From Azospirillum sp. TSO35-2 (GTDB lineage: Bacteria > Pseudomonadota > Alphaproteobacteria > Azospirillales > Azospirillaceae): 64,000 nt of DNA. Below, in pieces: positions 8,236 to 16,543 of the stretch. A model generated the notes under the pieces. The model had not been told where the DNA came from. It saw only the letters and a list, made by a program, of their open reading frames with translations, and made no database searches. The DNA is taken from the NCBI RefSeq assembly GCF_003116095.1, contig NZ_LGRA01000021.1, forward strand, positions 2,444,671 through 2,508,670. Direction: 5' to 3'. The first letter of the stretch is position 1, and each line of letters starts with the position of its first letter. The position numbers and the translations under genes were made by a program.

Positions 8236-9501
8236 TCAGCCGAGAATGCGGACGATCGATGCGCAGGCCTGGGCGACGGTGTCGGTGTCCTGGACCAGCG
8301 CCACGCGGATGAAGGCGGCGCCGGGGTTCGGCTCGCCCGGGTTGCTGCGCGCCAGATAGGCGCCGGGCAGAACGCGCACCGCCCCCTCCGCCCACAGGCG
8401 CCGGGTGGCCTCCTCGCCGTCGCCGACCTCCAGCCACAGGAAGAAGCCACCGTCCGGCCGGTAATAGCCGTAGCGGCCACCCAGCTCGGCCTCCGCCGCG
8501 GCGAACTTGGCGCGGTAGGCGGTGCGGTTCTCCTCGACATGGGCCTCGTCGCGCCACAGGGCGGTGCTGGCGGCCAGGATCGGCAGCGGCATGCCGGCGC
8601 AGCCGTAGCTGCGCAGGCGGGAGAAGCGCCCGATCAGCGCCGGGTCGCCGGCGACGAAGCCGGAGCGCAGGCCGGCGGCGCTCGACCGCTTGGACAGGGA
8701 GTGGAAGATCATCAGGTTGGCCCAAGGATCGCCGTTCTGCTTGCCGTCATGGTGCAGGCCGGCGGCGACCTGGAGCGCGCCGACCGGCGGCCGGTCCAGC
8801 CAGATCTCGGCGTAGCACTCGTCGATCGCCAGCACGAAGCCGTACTGGCGCGCCAGCCCGATCGCCTTGGCCAGATAGGCGGCCGACGCGGCGACGCCCT
8901 GCGGGTTGGCCGGCGTGCAGAGATAGAACAGCGCGGTGCGCTCCAGCAGCTCCGGCGTCAGCGCGTCGAGGTCGGGCAGGAAGCCGGTTTCCCGCGTGCC
9001 GGACAGGAACACCGGCTCCGCCCCGGCCATCACCGCGGCGCCCTCGTAGGGGGCGTAGAACGGGTTGGGCATCAGCACCGCCGGCTGTCGCCCGGCCTTC
9101 TGCGACGGCACCGCCAGCAGCGCCAGCATGAACAGCGCCTCCCGCGTGCCGGACAGCGGCAGGACCGAGCTGTCGGCGTGGAACAGCCCGGCGGGCAGGG
9201 CGTAGCGGCGGGTCAGCCAGTCGCCGGCCGCGGCGCGGAATTCCGGCGTGCCGCCGACCGGCGGGTACTTGCCCCAGCCGGCGGTGTTGGCGCGCAGCGT
9301 CTCGTCGATGATGGCGGGCGGCGTGTGCTGCGGCTCGCCCACGGTCAGCACGATGGGCGACACGTTGGCGCGCGGGGTGATCGGCGCCAGCAGGTTGGCG
9401 AGGCGGGTGAAGGGATAGTCGCTCAGCCGGTCGAGCCGGTCGTTGCCGATCGCCTCGGTGAAGACGGCCCCGGTGTGAACGCTGAAATCGGCAGAAACCA
9501 T
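8236..9501 (-). CDS. PLP-dependent class I/II aminotransferase, DapC-like
   Basis: A 421-residue fold-type I aminotransferase. Early motifs are ANVSPIVLTVGEPQHTPP and GWGKYPPVGGTPEFRAA; NPFYAPYEGAAVMAG and TPANPQGVAAS follow, and the lysine in FHSLSKRSSAAGLRSGF is the likely PLP Schiff-base residue. It resembles alphaproteobacterial succinyldiaminopimelate transaminases (lysine/peptidoglycan synthesis) and was called aspartate aminotransferase-like in the related Azospirillum glnZ region, as I recall; the substrate is not fixed by sequence. I chose ATG 9501, about twelve bases after GAGGAAG, over GTG 9513, which lies too close to that ribosome site. It probably forms a transcription unit with ftsK. 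Confidence 0.85.
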   Translation of the reverse strand: MVSADFSVHTGAVFTEAIGNDRLDRLSDYPFTRLANLLAPITPRANVSPIVLTVGEPQHTPPAIIDETLRANTAGWGKYPPVGGTPEFRAAAGDWLTRRYALPAGLFHADSSVLPLSGTREALFMLALLAVPSQKAGRQPAVLMPNPFYAPYEGAAVMAGAEPVFLSGTRETGFLPDLDALTPELLERTALFYLCTPANPQGVAASAAYLAKAIGLARQYGFVLAIDECYAEIWLDRPPVGALQVAAGLHHDGKQNGDPWANLMIFHSLSKRSSAAGLRSGFVAGDPALIGRFSRLRSYGCAGMPLPILAASTALWRDEAHVEENRTAYRAKFAAAEAELGGRYGYYRPDGGFFLWLEVGDGEEATRRLWAEGAVRVLPGAYLARSNPGEPNPGAAFIRVALVQDTDTVAQACASIVRILG

Positions 9502-9672
9502 GACGACCGACACCTTCCTCGCGCGGACTTGGCCACTTTCCCCCTGGCAGGGTGAACGATCCTATCGGCGCCGGACAGGGGGCACAAGCGCGCAGAACCG
9601 AGGCCGCGGACCGGTGGCGGAACGGTCACAGCGCAGCACCGGCGGCCATGGCCATGGAAGGTTTGAAACACG

Positions 9673-9700
9673 GTGGAACAGTTCGGGGAGGATGTTCCAC
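9673..9700. promoter_or_regulatory. Inverted repeat GTGGAACA-N12-TGTTCCAC
   Basis: Perfect 8-base arms occur in the middle of the 431-base gap 9502-9932 between the divergent aminotransferase and DUF2239 genes. The gap has no convincing gene. The dyad may be an operator; it does not fit the alphaproteobacterial LexA box (GTTC-N7-GTTC). The cognate protein is unknown. Confidence 0.45.
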
Positions 9701-9864
9701 TGTTGCATCCGTGGAAAACGACGCAAGGCGATACGGGCAAACGGCGAGCATGGCGAGGCCTCCACAGGCGCTGTCGGCGCGCACAGTTTTATCATTGCCG
9801 GCTGCCCCGGACAAATCGGCGGTTGAAATCCCGGGGGCCCCGAGACGATCGGCGCCCATTTCAC

Positions 9865-9903
9865 CCGGATGATATTGACGGCGGCGTTTCATCCGGATAA
9901 AAG
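9865..9903 (+). promoter_or_regulatory. Promoter with embedded dyad ahead of DUF2239 gene
   Basis: TTGACG (9875-9880), a 17-base spacer and TAAAAG (9898-9903) form a good sigma-70-type promoter about 30 bases before the ATG at 9933. An inverted repeat CCGGATGA (9865-9872) / TCATCCGG (9889-9896) flanks the -35 and abuts the -10, a typical repressor placement. Confidence 0.55.
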
Positions 9904-9932
9904 AGGCCATCCCGACTCCGGAGCCGCTTTCG

Positions 9933-10532
9933 ATGTCCGTCACCGCCGATACCCCCTGCACCGCCTTCCGCGGCGACCGCCGCCTTGCCGCCGGCGACGC
10001 CGTCACCGTCGCGCTCGCGCTGAAGGCTGCGCTCGCCACCCCGCCGTTGAATGAGGATGGGCATGAGGACGGCCGGCCGGTGCTGGTGTTCGACGATCGC
10101 AGCGGCCGCGCCGTCGATCTCGACCTTCAGGGCTCGGCGGCGGAGATCGCCGCCCGGCTGGCGCCGCCGCCGCGCGGCCCTGGACGGCCGAAGCTGGGGG
10201 TGGTCGCGCGCGAGATCACGCTGTTGCCGCGCCATTGGGAGTGGCTGAACGCCCAGCCCGGCGGGGCGTCGGTCGCGCTGCGCAAGCTGGTGGACGAGGC
10301 CCGCAAGGGAAGCGAGGCGAAGGACCGGGTGCGCCAGGCGCAGGAGGCGGCCTATCGCGTGATGTCGGCCCTGGCCGGCGACCGCCCCGGCTACGAGGAG
10401 GCGGTGCGCGCCCTCTACGCCGCCGACCGCGCGCGATTCGACACGCTGACGGCGGACTGGCCGGCCGATCCGCGCGACTACGCCCGCGCCCTGGCCGCCG
10501 ATGCCTTCGGCGATTTGGCAAGCGCGGGGTGA
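9933..10532 (+). CDS. DUF2239 family protein
   Basis: A 199-residue protein matching the DUF2239 family. Its N-terminal half opens with TAFRGDRRLAAGD and has VLVFDDRSGRAVDLDLQG; then comes GRPKLGVVAREITLLPRHWEWL, followed by an alpha-helical C-terminal half rich in charged residues. GRPKLGVVAREITLLPRHWEWL resembles DNA-associated or small regulator motifs in this family, but no biochemical function is known to me. It has its own promoter-like sequence with an operator-like dyad and is followed by a strong 26-bp hairpin, so it is likely a monocistronic regulated gene. Confidence 0.8.
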   Translation: MSVTADTPCTAFRGDRRLAAGDAVTVALALKAALATPPLNEDGHEDGRPVLVFDDRSGRAVDLDLQGSAAEIAARLAPPPRGPGRPKLGVVAREITLLPRHWEWLNAQPGGASVALRKLVDEARKGSEAKDRVRQAQEAAYRVMSALAGDRPGYEEAVRALYAADRARFDTLTADWPADPRDYARALAADAFGDLASAG

Positions 10533-10614
10533 AAGACTGGCCTGCATCCGTGGATGCTGATCATGCCTGTGAAAACGCTACGGCATGCACACAACTCGTA
10601 ATTTGGCCGAATCA

Positions 10615-10669
10615 CCCTCTCCCCCCGCTTTCGCGCAAACGACGTTTGCGCGAAAGCGGGGGGAGAGGG
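10615..10669. repeat. 26-bp perfect inverted repeat, probable bidirectional terminator
   Basis: Arms 10615-10640 and 10644-10669 are perfectly complementary around a GAC loop. The outer part carries the CCCTCTCCCC core shared with the hairpins at 5511 and 48187. It lies between two convergent genes (DUF2239 ending at 10532, glnZ ending at 10832) and could terminate both. The perfect arms and central CGCGCAAAC / GTTTGCGCG resemble a small mobile palindromic repeat. Confidence 0.75.
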
Positions 10670-10831
10670 GATCTTGCCCTGCTCGGCAAGATGCGTGGCG
10701 CGCCTTCGCGGTGACGGCCGAGGTGACGGGAAAGGTCGGCACCGGTCGAGCGGAGATCCCTTGAGACGGCGGCGGTGCGCACCTCAAGGGACGGTTTTCC
10801 GACCGTCGGGGCGCCGCCCCGGAACGCTCTC

Positions 10832-11170
10832 TTACAGGGCTTCGGCGTTGGTTTCGCCGGTGCGGATGCGGACGGCCTGGGCGATCTCCAGGACGAAGAT
10901 CTTGCCGTCGCCGATGCGGCCGGTGTTGGCGGCCTTCTGGATCGCCTCGACCACCTGTTCGTACTGGTCGTCGGACACCGCGACCTCGACCTTCACCTTG
11001 GGCAGGAAGCTCACGGAATATTCGGCGCCGCGGTAGATTTCCGTCTGGCCCTTCTGCCGGCCGAAGCCCTTGACCTCGCTGACGGTCAAGCCCTGAATCC
11101 CGAGCGACGTCAGCGCCTCGCGCACTTCGTCGAGCTTGAACGGCTTGATGATGGCCATAACCAGTTTCAT
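10832..11170 (-). CDS. glnZ: PII nitrogen regulatory protein GlnZ/GlnK
   Basis: A 112-residue PII protein of canonical length. The start MKLVMAIIKPFKLDEVREAL, the T-loop with uridylylation site Tyr51 in GAEYSVSFLP, the B-loop TGRIGDGKIFV and C-loop IRTGE are all intact. PII trimers sense 2-oxoglutarate, ATP/ADP and, through GlnD, glutamine, and control NtrB, AmtB and, in Azospirillum, nitrogenase via DraT/DraG. I name it glnZ rather than glnB/glnK because the neighbours match the remembered A. brasilense glnZ locus and no amtB is linked. The upstream region has a near-consensus sigma-54 element and a long dyad. The 3' side ends in the strong hairpin at 10615. Confidence 0.93.
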   Translation of the reverse strand: MKLVMAIIKPFKLDEVREALTSLGIQGLTVSEVKGFGRQKGQTEIYRGAEYSVSFLPKVKVEVAVSDDQYEQVVEAIQKAANTGRIGDGKIFVLEIAQAVRIRTGETNAEAL

Positions 11171-11309
11171 GTGGCTTCCCCTTAGAGCGTTGTTCCGGCC
11201 TTGGAAAGGCTGCGCCGTCCCGTCGCGGTTCCAGTCCGGCGTGATCGCCGTCCCGTCCTCCCCGCCGATGGGCCAAGCCTGTTCGCGTCGACCGCAAAAA
11301 TCAACGATT

Positions 11310-11325
11310 ACAAGAATCGTGCCGG
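11310..11325 (-). promoter_or_regulatory. Sigma-54-like -24/-12 element for glnZ
   Basis: Read on the minus strand, CCGGCACGATTCTTGT fits GGCACG-N4-TTG with GG and the -12 dinucleotide the correct 12 bases apart; the -12 position is GT instead of GC. Transcription would begin near 11298, giving a leader of about 128 bases. NtrC/sigma-54 control of glnZ is known for Azospirillum, from memory. Confidence 0.5.
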
Positions 11326-11350
11326 TTGAATTTGCCCGCAACAATGGGAA

Positions 11351-11386
11351 TGTGCCTGTTGATTGGGCGCCCAAACGGACGGCACA
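11351..11386. promoter_or_regulatory. 36-bp dyad between glnZ and ubiH-like gene
   Basis: TGTGCC (11351-11356) and GGCACA (11381-11386) share their centre of symmetry with the perfect inner palindrome TTGGGCGCCCAA (11363-11374). The site lies about 70 bases upstream of the predicted glnZ start of transcription and is a candidate NtrC or other activator site. The rest of the 376-base gap 11171-11546 holds no gene. Confidence 0.5.
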
Positions 11387-11546
11387 TGCCTATTAATTGC
11401 TCAGCCGCCCCGGCGTCGGACACGGCACTGGACAGGACGGGCCGGGAAGACAATTGTCTCAAGCGCGCAGCAGCGCGGCTCCGGCTCATCGCCGGACGGC
11501 GCAAGGCAGCGTACCGCACCGGACAGGCGAGAGGACAGCAAGGATC

Positions 11547-12821
11547 ATGGCCGCACTGGGCACCGAATCGGGCACCGCGTCTCCCACCCCGCAAGAGGGG
11601 GACATCACGACCGAGGTGGTGGTGCTGGGCGGCGGCCTCGCCGGGCTGACCATGGCGGCGGCGTTGGCGAGCGCCGGCGTGCCCGTCGTCTGCATCGACC
11701 AGGACAGCCCGGAGCGCATGGGCGGCCAGGGCTTCGACATCCGCACCACCGCGATCTCCTACGCCTCGATGAAGGTGCTGGAGGGGGCGGGCGTCTGGCG
11801 CTACATGGCCGACCACGCCGGCCCGATGCTGGACATCCGCATCGCCGACCAGTTCTCGCCGCTGTTCGTCCATTACGACCACACCGAACTGGCGATGGGC
11901 GGCACCCACCAGCCCTTCGGCTGGATCCTCGACAACAAGGACATCCGCAACGCCCTGTTCACCCGCGCGGCGGAACTGCCGGGGCTGCGCCATCTGGCCC
12001 CGGCCAAGGCGACGGCGGTGGAGCGCAGCCGCAGCGGCGTGACGGTGCGGCTGGCCGACGGGCGCACGGTGCGCGGCAAGCTGCTGGTCGGCGCCGACGG
12101 CCGGCGGTCGCTGGCCCGCGACAGCGCCGGGATCAAGGTGCGGCGCTGGTCCTACGACCAGAGCGCCATCATCTGCACCATCCGCCATACCGAGCCGAAC
12201 AAGGGCATCGCGGTGGAGCATTTCCTGCCCAACGGCCCCTTCGCCGTCCTGCCGATGACCGACAACCGCTGCTCCATCGTGTGGAGCGAGAAGACGACGC
12301 TGGTCGACACCTATCTGAAGCTGCCCGACGACCAGTTCGTCGAGGAGCTGACCCGGCGGTCCGGCGGCTATCTGGGCGACATCACGCTGCTGACCCGGCG
12401 CGAGGCGTGGCCGCTGTCGGTGCTGCTGGCCGAACGCTTCATCGCCGACCGGCTGGCGCTGATCGGCGAGGCCGCCCACGCCATCCACCCGATCGCCGGG
12501 CAGGGGCTCAACCTCGGCATGCGCGACATCGCCGCCCTGGCGGAGGTGGTGGTCGACGCCTACCGGCTGGGGCTGGACGTCGGCGGGCCGGAGGTGCTGG
12601 CCCGCTTCCAACGCTGGCGCCGCTTCGACACCGTGCTGCTGGCGGCGGTGTGCGACGGGCTGGTCCACCTGTTCTCCAACAGCATCCCGCCGATCCGGCT
12701 GGCGCGCGACCTCGGCATGGCGGTGGTCAACCGGCTGCCGCCGGTCAAGCGCTTCTTCATGAAGCACGCGATGGGCGTCGTCGGCGACCTGCCGCGGATG
12801 ATCCGCGGCGTGCCGCTCTGA
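11547..12821 (+). CDS. UbiH/UbiF/VisC/COQ6-family FAD-dependent hydroxylase
   Basis: A 424-residue flavoprotein monooxygenase. The N-terminal Rossmann motif VVVLGGGLAGLTMAAAL binds the ADP part of FAD, LLVGADGRRSLAR is the DG motif, and LIGEAAHAIHPIAGQGLNLG is the GD-type motif characteristic of the ubiquinone hydroxylase group. These enzymes hydroxylate the benzoquinol ring in ubiquinone synthesis; which ring carbon is modified cannot be told, so I give no symbol. ATG 11547 has AAGGA five bases upstream. It is divergent from glnZ, an arrangement I recall from Azospirillum brasilense. Confidence 0.87.
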   Translation: MAALGTESGTASPTPQEGDITTEVVVLGGGLAGLTMAAALASAGVPVVCIDQDSPERMGGQGFDIRTTAISYASMKVLEGAGVWRYMADHAGPMLDIRIADQFSPLFVHYDHTELAMGGTHQPFGWILDNKDIRNALFTRAAELPGLRHLAPAKATAVERSRSGVTVRLADGRTVRGKLLVGADGRRSLARDSAGIKVRRWSYDQSAIICTIRHTEPNKGIAVEHFLPNGPFAVLPMTDNRCSIVWSEKTTLVDTYLKLPDDQFVEELTRRSGGYLGDITLLTRREAWPLSVLLAERFIADRLALIGEAAHAIHPIAGQGLNLGMRDIAALAEVVVDAYRLGLDVGGPEVLARFQRWRRFDTVLLAAVCDGLVHLFSNSIPPIRLARDLGMAVVNRLPPVKRFFMKHAMGVVGDLPRMIRGVPL

Positions 12822-12902
12822 CCCGGGACCGCTCTGACCGAAGCCATCCGGAACAGGCCGTCTCTTCGGTGGAGCAGGGCCCGGCGCGCCTTGGCAGGGC
12901 GG

Positions 12903-12922
12903 GGCGGACGCCTTATGTCCGC
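12903..12922 (+). terminator. Possible terminator hairpin after ubiH-like gene
   Basis: GGCGGAC and GTCCGCC form a seven-base-pair stem with a six-base loop in the 182-base gap before lolA. No U-run follows, so the role is uncertain. Confidence 0.3.
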
Positions 12923-13003
12923 CTCATTGCCCGGGCAAGGAAGCCGGGCTAAACACCCGCCGCTCAACACCTGCTCTGGCCGCCTGCGTCCGAACGTCCA
13001 AGG

Positions 13004-13708
13004 ATGACCATCGTGCTTCGCCGCCCCGTGTCCCGCCGCACCATGTCTCGCCGCCTCGCCGCCGCCCTGCTGTCCGCCGCGCTGCTGGCGCCCCTGCCGG
13101 CCGCCGTCTCCACCGCCCGGGCCGCGACCCCGGTGGCGGCGCCCGCCGCGCTGTCGGCGCAGGACCGCGCCACCGTCGCCCAGGTCGAGGAGTATCTGAA
13201 CGGCATCAGCACCCTGCAATCGAAGTTCGTGCAGGTGGCGCCGAACGGGCGGCAGGCGACCGGGACCTTCTATCTGTTCCGGCCCGGCCGGATGCGGCTG
13301 GAATACGACAAGCCGCTGAAGGACTTCATTGTCGCCGACGGCACCTTCGTCTTCTATTGGGACGGCGAGATGCGCCAGCAGTCGAGCGCGCCGATCGGCT
13401 CGACGCTCGCCGACTTCATCCTGCGCAAGACCATCCGGCTGGCCGGCGACGTCACGGTGACCGAGGTGTTCCGTGCCCCCGGCGTGGTCGAGGTCAGCCT
13501 GGTGGAGACCAAGGATCCCGGCAAGGGCACCCTGACCCTGGTGTTCGAAGACCACCCCTTCCAGCTGCGCAAATGGCGCGTGCTGGACGCCCAGGGGCTG
13601 ACCACCGAGGTGGCGCTGCTCAACCCGCGCACCGACGTGACCTTCGACCACGACATGTTCTATTTCAAGGAACCGCCGCGCGGGTCGGACTTCGGCCGCA
13701 ACAACTGA
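13004..13708 (+). CDS. lolA: LolA-like outer-membrane lipoprotein carrier
   Basis: A 234-residue secreted protein. A signal peptide covers about residues 1-40 (basic start, hydrophobic AAALLSAALLAPLPAAV, cleavage near ARA-ATP). The mature part shows the LolA pattern QVEEYLNGISTLQSKFVQ, GTFYLFRPGRMRLEYDKP, DGTFVFYWDGEMRQ and a C-terminal LRKWRVLDAQGLTTEVALL. LolA shuttles lipoproteins from the LolCDE transporter across the periplasm to the outer membrane. Two later ATGs in the first 15 codons are possible starts. In alphaproteobacteria lolA often lies near ftsK, as here. A hairpin follows the stop directly. Confidence 0.9.
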   Translation: MTIVLRRPVSRRTMSRRLAAALLSAALLAPLPAAVSTARAATPVAAPAALSAQDRATVAQVEEYLNGISTLQSKFVQVAPNGRQATGTFYLFRPGRMRLEYDKPLKDFIVADGTFVFYWDGEMRQQSSAPIGSTLADFILRKTIRLAGDVTVTEVFRAPGVVEVSLVETKDPGKGTLTLVFEDHPFQLRKWRVLDAQGLTTEVALLNPRTDVTFDHDMFYFKEPPRGSDFGRNN

Positions 13709-13746
13709 TACCGGGTTCAGGCTGTCTTGACGCCTGACCCGGTATC
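13707..13746 (+). terminator. Hairpin downstream of lolA
   Basis: GATACCGGGTTCAGGC pairs with GCCTGA-CCCGGTATC with one bulged base and a nine-base loop; the stem starts on the lolA stop codon. It lacks a U-run. Confidence 0.5.
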
Positions 13747-13804
13747 CGGCCGCGACGGCGGGCGCGGCCCGGTAGGGCCGAAGCCTGCGTGGCGCACGAA
13801 CGCA

Positions 13805-13827
13805 GCGGTCAGGATTTTCCTGACCGC
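13805..13827. repeat. Perfect 10-bp hairpin GCGGTCAGGA/TCCTGACCGC
   Basis: A TTT loop separates the arms at 13805-13814 and 13818-13827. It lies in the 187-base gap between lolA and the HdeD-like gene and could be a second terminator or a leader structure for the latter. Confidence 0.45.
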
Positions 13828-13895
13828 GCAGGACGGCAACAAATCCTTTTGCCGCCCGTTGTCATTCCGTATGACGGGCAAGGCGGAGGCGTTCG

Positions 13896-14537
13896 ATGTC
13901 CTACAATCCCGCGGGCGGACCGGCGGCCACCACGCCCCGCGACGCCGGAACCCGCATCCGCAGCATGAACACGCTGCTGGCCCGCAACTGGTGGGCGCTC
14001 GCGCTGCGCGGGGCGGCGGCCATCCTGCTGGGCGTGCTGGCGCTGCTGCTGCCCGGCGTGACGGTGGCGACGCTGGCGCTGACCTTCGCCGCCTATCTGC
14101 TGCTCGACGGCGTCTTCGCCCTGCTGGCCGGCATCCGCGCCTCCCGCCACCACGAACGCGCGCTGCCCTTCATCCTGGAGGGCGTCGTCAGCCTGATCGC
14201 CGGCGCGGTCGCCGCCGTCTGGCCGGCGGCCAGCCTGTTCGCCCTGGTGTTCCTGATCGCCGCCTGGTCGGTCGTCACCGGCTTCGCCGAGGTGATGGGC
14301 GCGTGGCGGATGGACCGCACCCACGGCAAATGGGCCTGGGGCATCGCCGGCGTGCTGTCGATCCTGTTCGGCTTCAGCATGTGGGTGCTGCCGGCGCTCG
14401 GCCTGCTGGCGCTCGCCTGGGGCGTGGCGGCCTACCTGATCGCCTTCGGGCTGCTGGCGCTGGTCACCGCGTTGCGCCTGCGGCGCTGCCATCACGACAA
14501 TCTCGGCAACGGCGGCGGCATGAGGGCGGCGGTGTAA
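13896..14537 (+). CDS. HdeD family (DUF308) membrane protein
   Basis: A 213-residue inner-membrane protein with six predicted helices arranged as repeated DUF308 units. Characteristic pieces are ARNWWALALRGAAAILLGVLA near residue 28, LEGVVSLIAGAVAAVWP and WGIAGVLSILFGFSMW. E. coli HdeD contributes to acid resistance at high cell density; the function in this group is unproven. It is preceded by hairpins rather than a linked gene, so it may have its own promoter. The cysteine/histidine-rich tail RRCHHDN is not typical and could be accessory. Confidence 0.85.
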   Translation: MSYNPAGGPAATTPRDAGTRIRSMNTLLARNWWALALRGAAAILLGVLALLLPGVTVATLALTFAAYLLLDGVFALLAGIRASRHHERALPFILEGVVSLIAGAVAAVWPAASLFALVFLIAAWSVVTGFAEVMGAWRMDRTHGKWAWGIAGVLSILFGFSMWVLPALGLLALAWGVAAYLIAFGLLALVTALRLRRCHHDNLGNGGGMRAAV

Positions 14538-14667
14538 GCACGGGAATCGGACGGCGCCGCCTTTCATAGCCCTATCGTACAATTTCCTACACGAACAGTC
14601 TCTGGCAGTCTCAAGTCCGGCACGATGTTTGCTGCGTTGCGGCAAAACGGCTGCGAGGGGCTGTGTC

Positions 14668-15714
14668 ATGACGCCGCACCGACCGAATCTTGGGCAGAGT
14701 TCCGACCACCGCACAGAGTCTGTGCAACACAACATCCTGGCCGCGGCGGCGTCCGGCGTGTCGGGCTTCATCGCCGCCCAGGGCGGCTGCCCCGACCGGG
14801 TGTTCCACCGCGTCGGGGTGGAGGAGCGCGCGCTGGGCCAGCCGACGCTGGCGCTCGACCTCGGCGCCTACGTCGCCATGATGGAGGTGGCGGCGGGGGA
14901 GACCGGCAACGACAATTTCGGCCTGCTGTTCGGCCGCCAGTTCCAGCCGGAGATGCTGGGGCTGATCGGCTCGATCGCGCTCGCCGCGCCGACGCTGGGG
15001 TCGGCGCTCGACCATCTGGCCCGGCTGTTCCCGTTCCACCAGCAGGCGACGGAGACGCGCTTCGTCCGCGACGGCGACCTGCTGCGGCTGGAATACCGCA
15101 TCCTCGACGGCCGCATCGTCGAGCGGCGGCAGGACGCCGAGCTGACCATGGGCATGTTCGCCAACGTGGTCCGCGCCTGTCTCGGCCCAAGCTGGATGCC
15201 GGAGGAGGTGCATTTCGAACACCCCAAGCCGGAAGGCTGGCGCCAGCACGAGGCGCTGTTCGACGCCCCCGCCCATTTCGGCCAGCGCACGAACGCCATC
15301 CTGCTGCGCGACCGCGACCTGGACCGCCGCATGCCCGGCGGCGACATGGCCCGGCTGACCGGCCTGTGCGGCACGCTGATCGACATCGCCCGCGGCACCG
15401 GCACGCCGCCCCTGCTCGACCGCGTCAAGGCGGAGATCCGCGCCCGCCTGCCCGAGGGGGCACCCTATGTCGAGGACATCGCCGACCGCCTGGGCATCGC
15501 CCGCTGGACCCTGCAGCGCCGGCTGGCCGACGAGTGCTTGAGCTTTTCCGACGTGGTGGAGGAGGTGCGGCGCGAGCTGGCCGTCCTCTACATCCGGCAG
15601 CGCCATGTCCCCATCGCCGACATCGGCGTGTTGCTGGGCTATTCGGAGGTCAGCGCCTTCAGCCGCGCCTTCCGGCGCTGGTTCGGGGTATCGCCGGCGC
15701 GGATGCGCGGTTAG
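14668..15714 (+). CDS. AraC family regulator with Arabinose_bd-type sensor domain
   Basis: A 348-residue regulator. The N-terminal two thirds resemble the arabinose-binding-like domain of OruR/ArgR-type regulators (GNDNFGLLFGRQFQPEMLG, LGSALDHLARLFPFHQQ). The last 90 residues form two helix-turn-helices (YVEDIADRLGIARWTLQRRL and IADIGVLLGYSEVSAFSRAF, ending FGVSPARMR). I chose ATG 14668 because GAGGGG lies eight bases upstream; an earlier ATG at 14629 would add 13 residues. The target genes are not obvious: the HdeD-like gene lies upstream on the same strand and a lipoprotein gene follows. Confidence 0.87.
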   Translation: MTPHRPNLGQSSDHRTESVQHNILAAAASGVSGFIAAQGGCPDRVFHRVGVEERALGQPTLALDLGAYVAMMEVAAGETGNDNFGLLFGRQFQPEMLGLIGSIALAAPTLGSALDHLARLFPFHQQATETRFVRDGDLLRLEYRILDGRIVERRQDAELTMGMFANVVRACLGPSWMPEEVHFEHPKPEGWRQHEALFDAPAHFGQRTNAILLRDRDLDRRMPGGDMARLTGLCGTLIDIARGTGTPPLLDRVKAEIRARLPEGAPYVEDIADRLGIARWTLQRRLADECLSFSDVVEEVRRELAVLYIRQRHVPIADIGVLLGYSEVSAFSRAFRRWFGVSPARMRG

Positions 15715-15949
15715 CGGTGCGTGTCCGGCGGATCGCTGCGCGTTGCAAACAGCCGCATCCGGTTGGCGCCAGCATCCGCCTGGCTGGGTTCACCAGAGCG
15801 ATTGAACGTTGGGCGCACAAGAATTGCGTGTTGTCTCGCATATGATTGCGCTATTTAGTGTTACTACCGAGGGTGAGGGGGATGCCTTGCCGCCAGCCAT
15901 GGCGATGCGGCACCGATCACCCGGCAAAAAATGATGCTGGGGAAAAACA

Positions 15950-16543
15950 ATGATATCGCAAAGACTTCGTGCGTCGCTCCTGGCGATTGGCACGCTGCTG
16001 TTGCTCAGCGCCTGCGCCAGCCCCCACATGCGGGATGCGTCGGAACCCGTCGCGGCCGTCAAACCCGCTGAAAACGCAGCAACACTTGTCCTGATGCGCC
16101 CGTCGATGTTCGGCGGTGCCATTCAATCGTCAGTCTACGACATAACGTCAGGCAAATCTGAATTTATTGGCATTGTGTCCGCTGGGAAAAAACTTGCCTA
16201 CGAAACCCCCGGGGGCAAGCGTCGTCTGATGGTGGTGGGCGAGTCGGCCGATTTCATGGATGCGGATTTCGCGACGGATCAAATTTACTACGCTCGCATT
16301 GCTCCACGTTTCGGAATGTGGAAAGCCCGCTTTTCTCTGGAACCGGTTCCCGCCTCTTCGACCGAGTTGGAAGGCGATTTGAAGGCTTGCACCTGGGTGG
16401 AAAACACCCCCGCTTCGCATGATTGGGCGCGCGCAAACCTGCAAAGCGTGGATATGAAGAAGGCAGAATATTTGGCGGATTGGGAGAAAGGCTCGGACAA
16501 GCCGTTCATCGCCCAAGACACCGGCAAGAAAACGCGCCCATAA
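15950..16543 (+). CDS. Putative lipoprotein in a low-GC segment
   Basis: A 197-residue protein with a clear lipoprotein signal: MISQRLRASLLAIGTLLLLSAC with the lipobox LSAC, so Cys22 should be lipidated. The mature part carries ATLVLMRPSMFGGAIQSSVY, GKKLAYETPGGKRRLMVVGE and a DQIYYARIAPRFGMWKARF segment, a pattern like DUF2846-type domains, but I cannot assign a function. Codon use differs sharply from the neighbours: many A- and T-ending codons, and line 16141-16200 is only 42% G+C. This suggests recent acquisition. The 235-base upstream gap (15715-15949) is also relatively AT-rich and holds no other gene. Confidence 0.8.
   Translation: MISQRLRASLLAIGTLLLLSACASPHMRDASEPVAAVKPAENAATLVLMRPSMFGGAIQSSVYDITSGKSEFIGIVSAGKKLAYETPGGKRRLMVVGESADFMDADFATDQIYYARIAPRFGMWKARFSLEPVPASSTELEGDLKACTWVENTPASHDWARANLQSVDMKKAEYLADWEKGSDKPFIAQDTGKKTRP

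Noticed and set aside
9673..9700. LexA/SOS box interpretation of GTGGAACA-N12-TGTTCCAC
   Set aside because: The alphaproteobacterial LexA site is GTTC-N7-GTTC; the spacing and orientation here do not fit. Kept only as an unassigned dyad.
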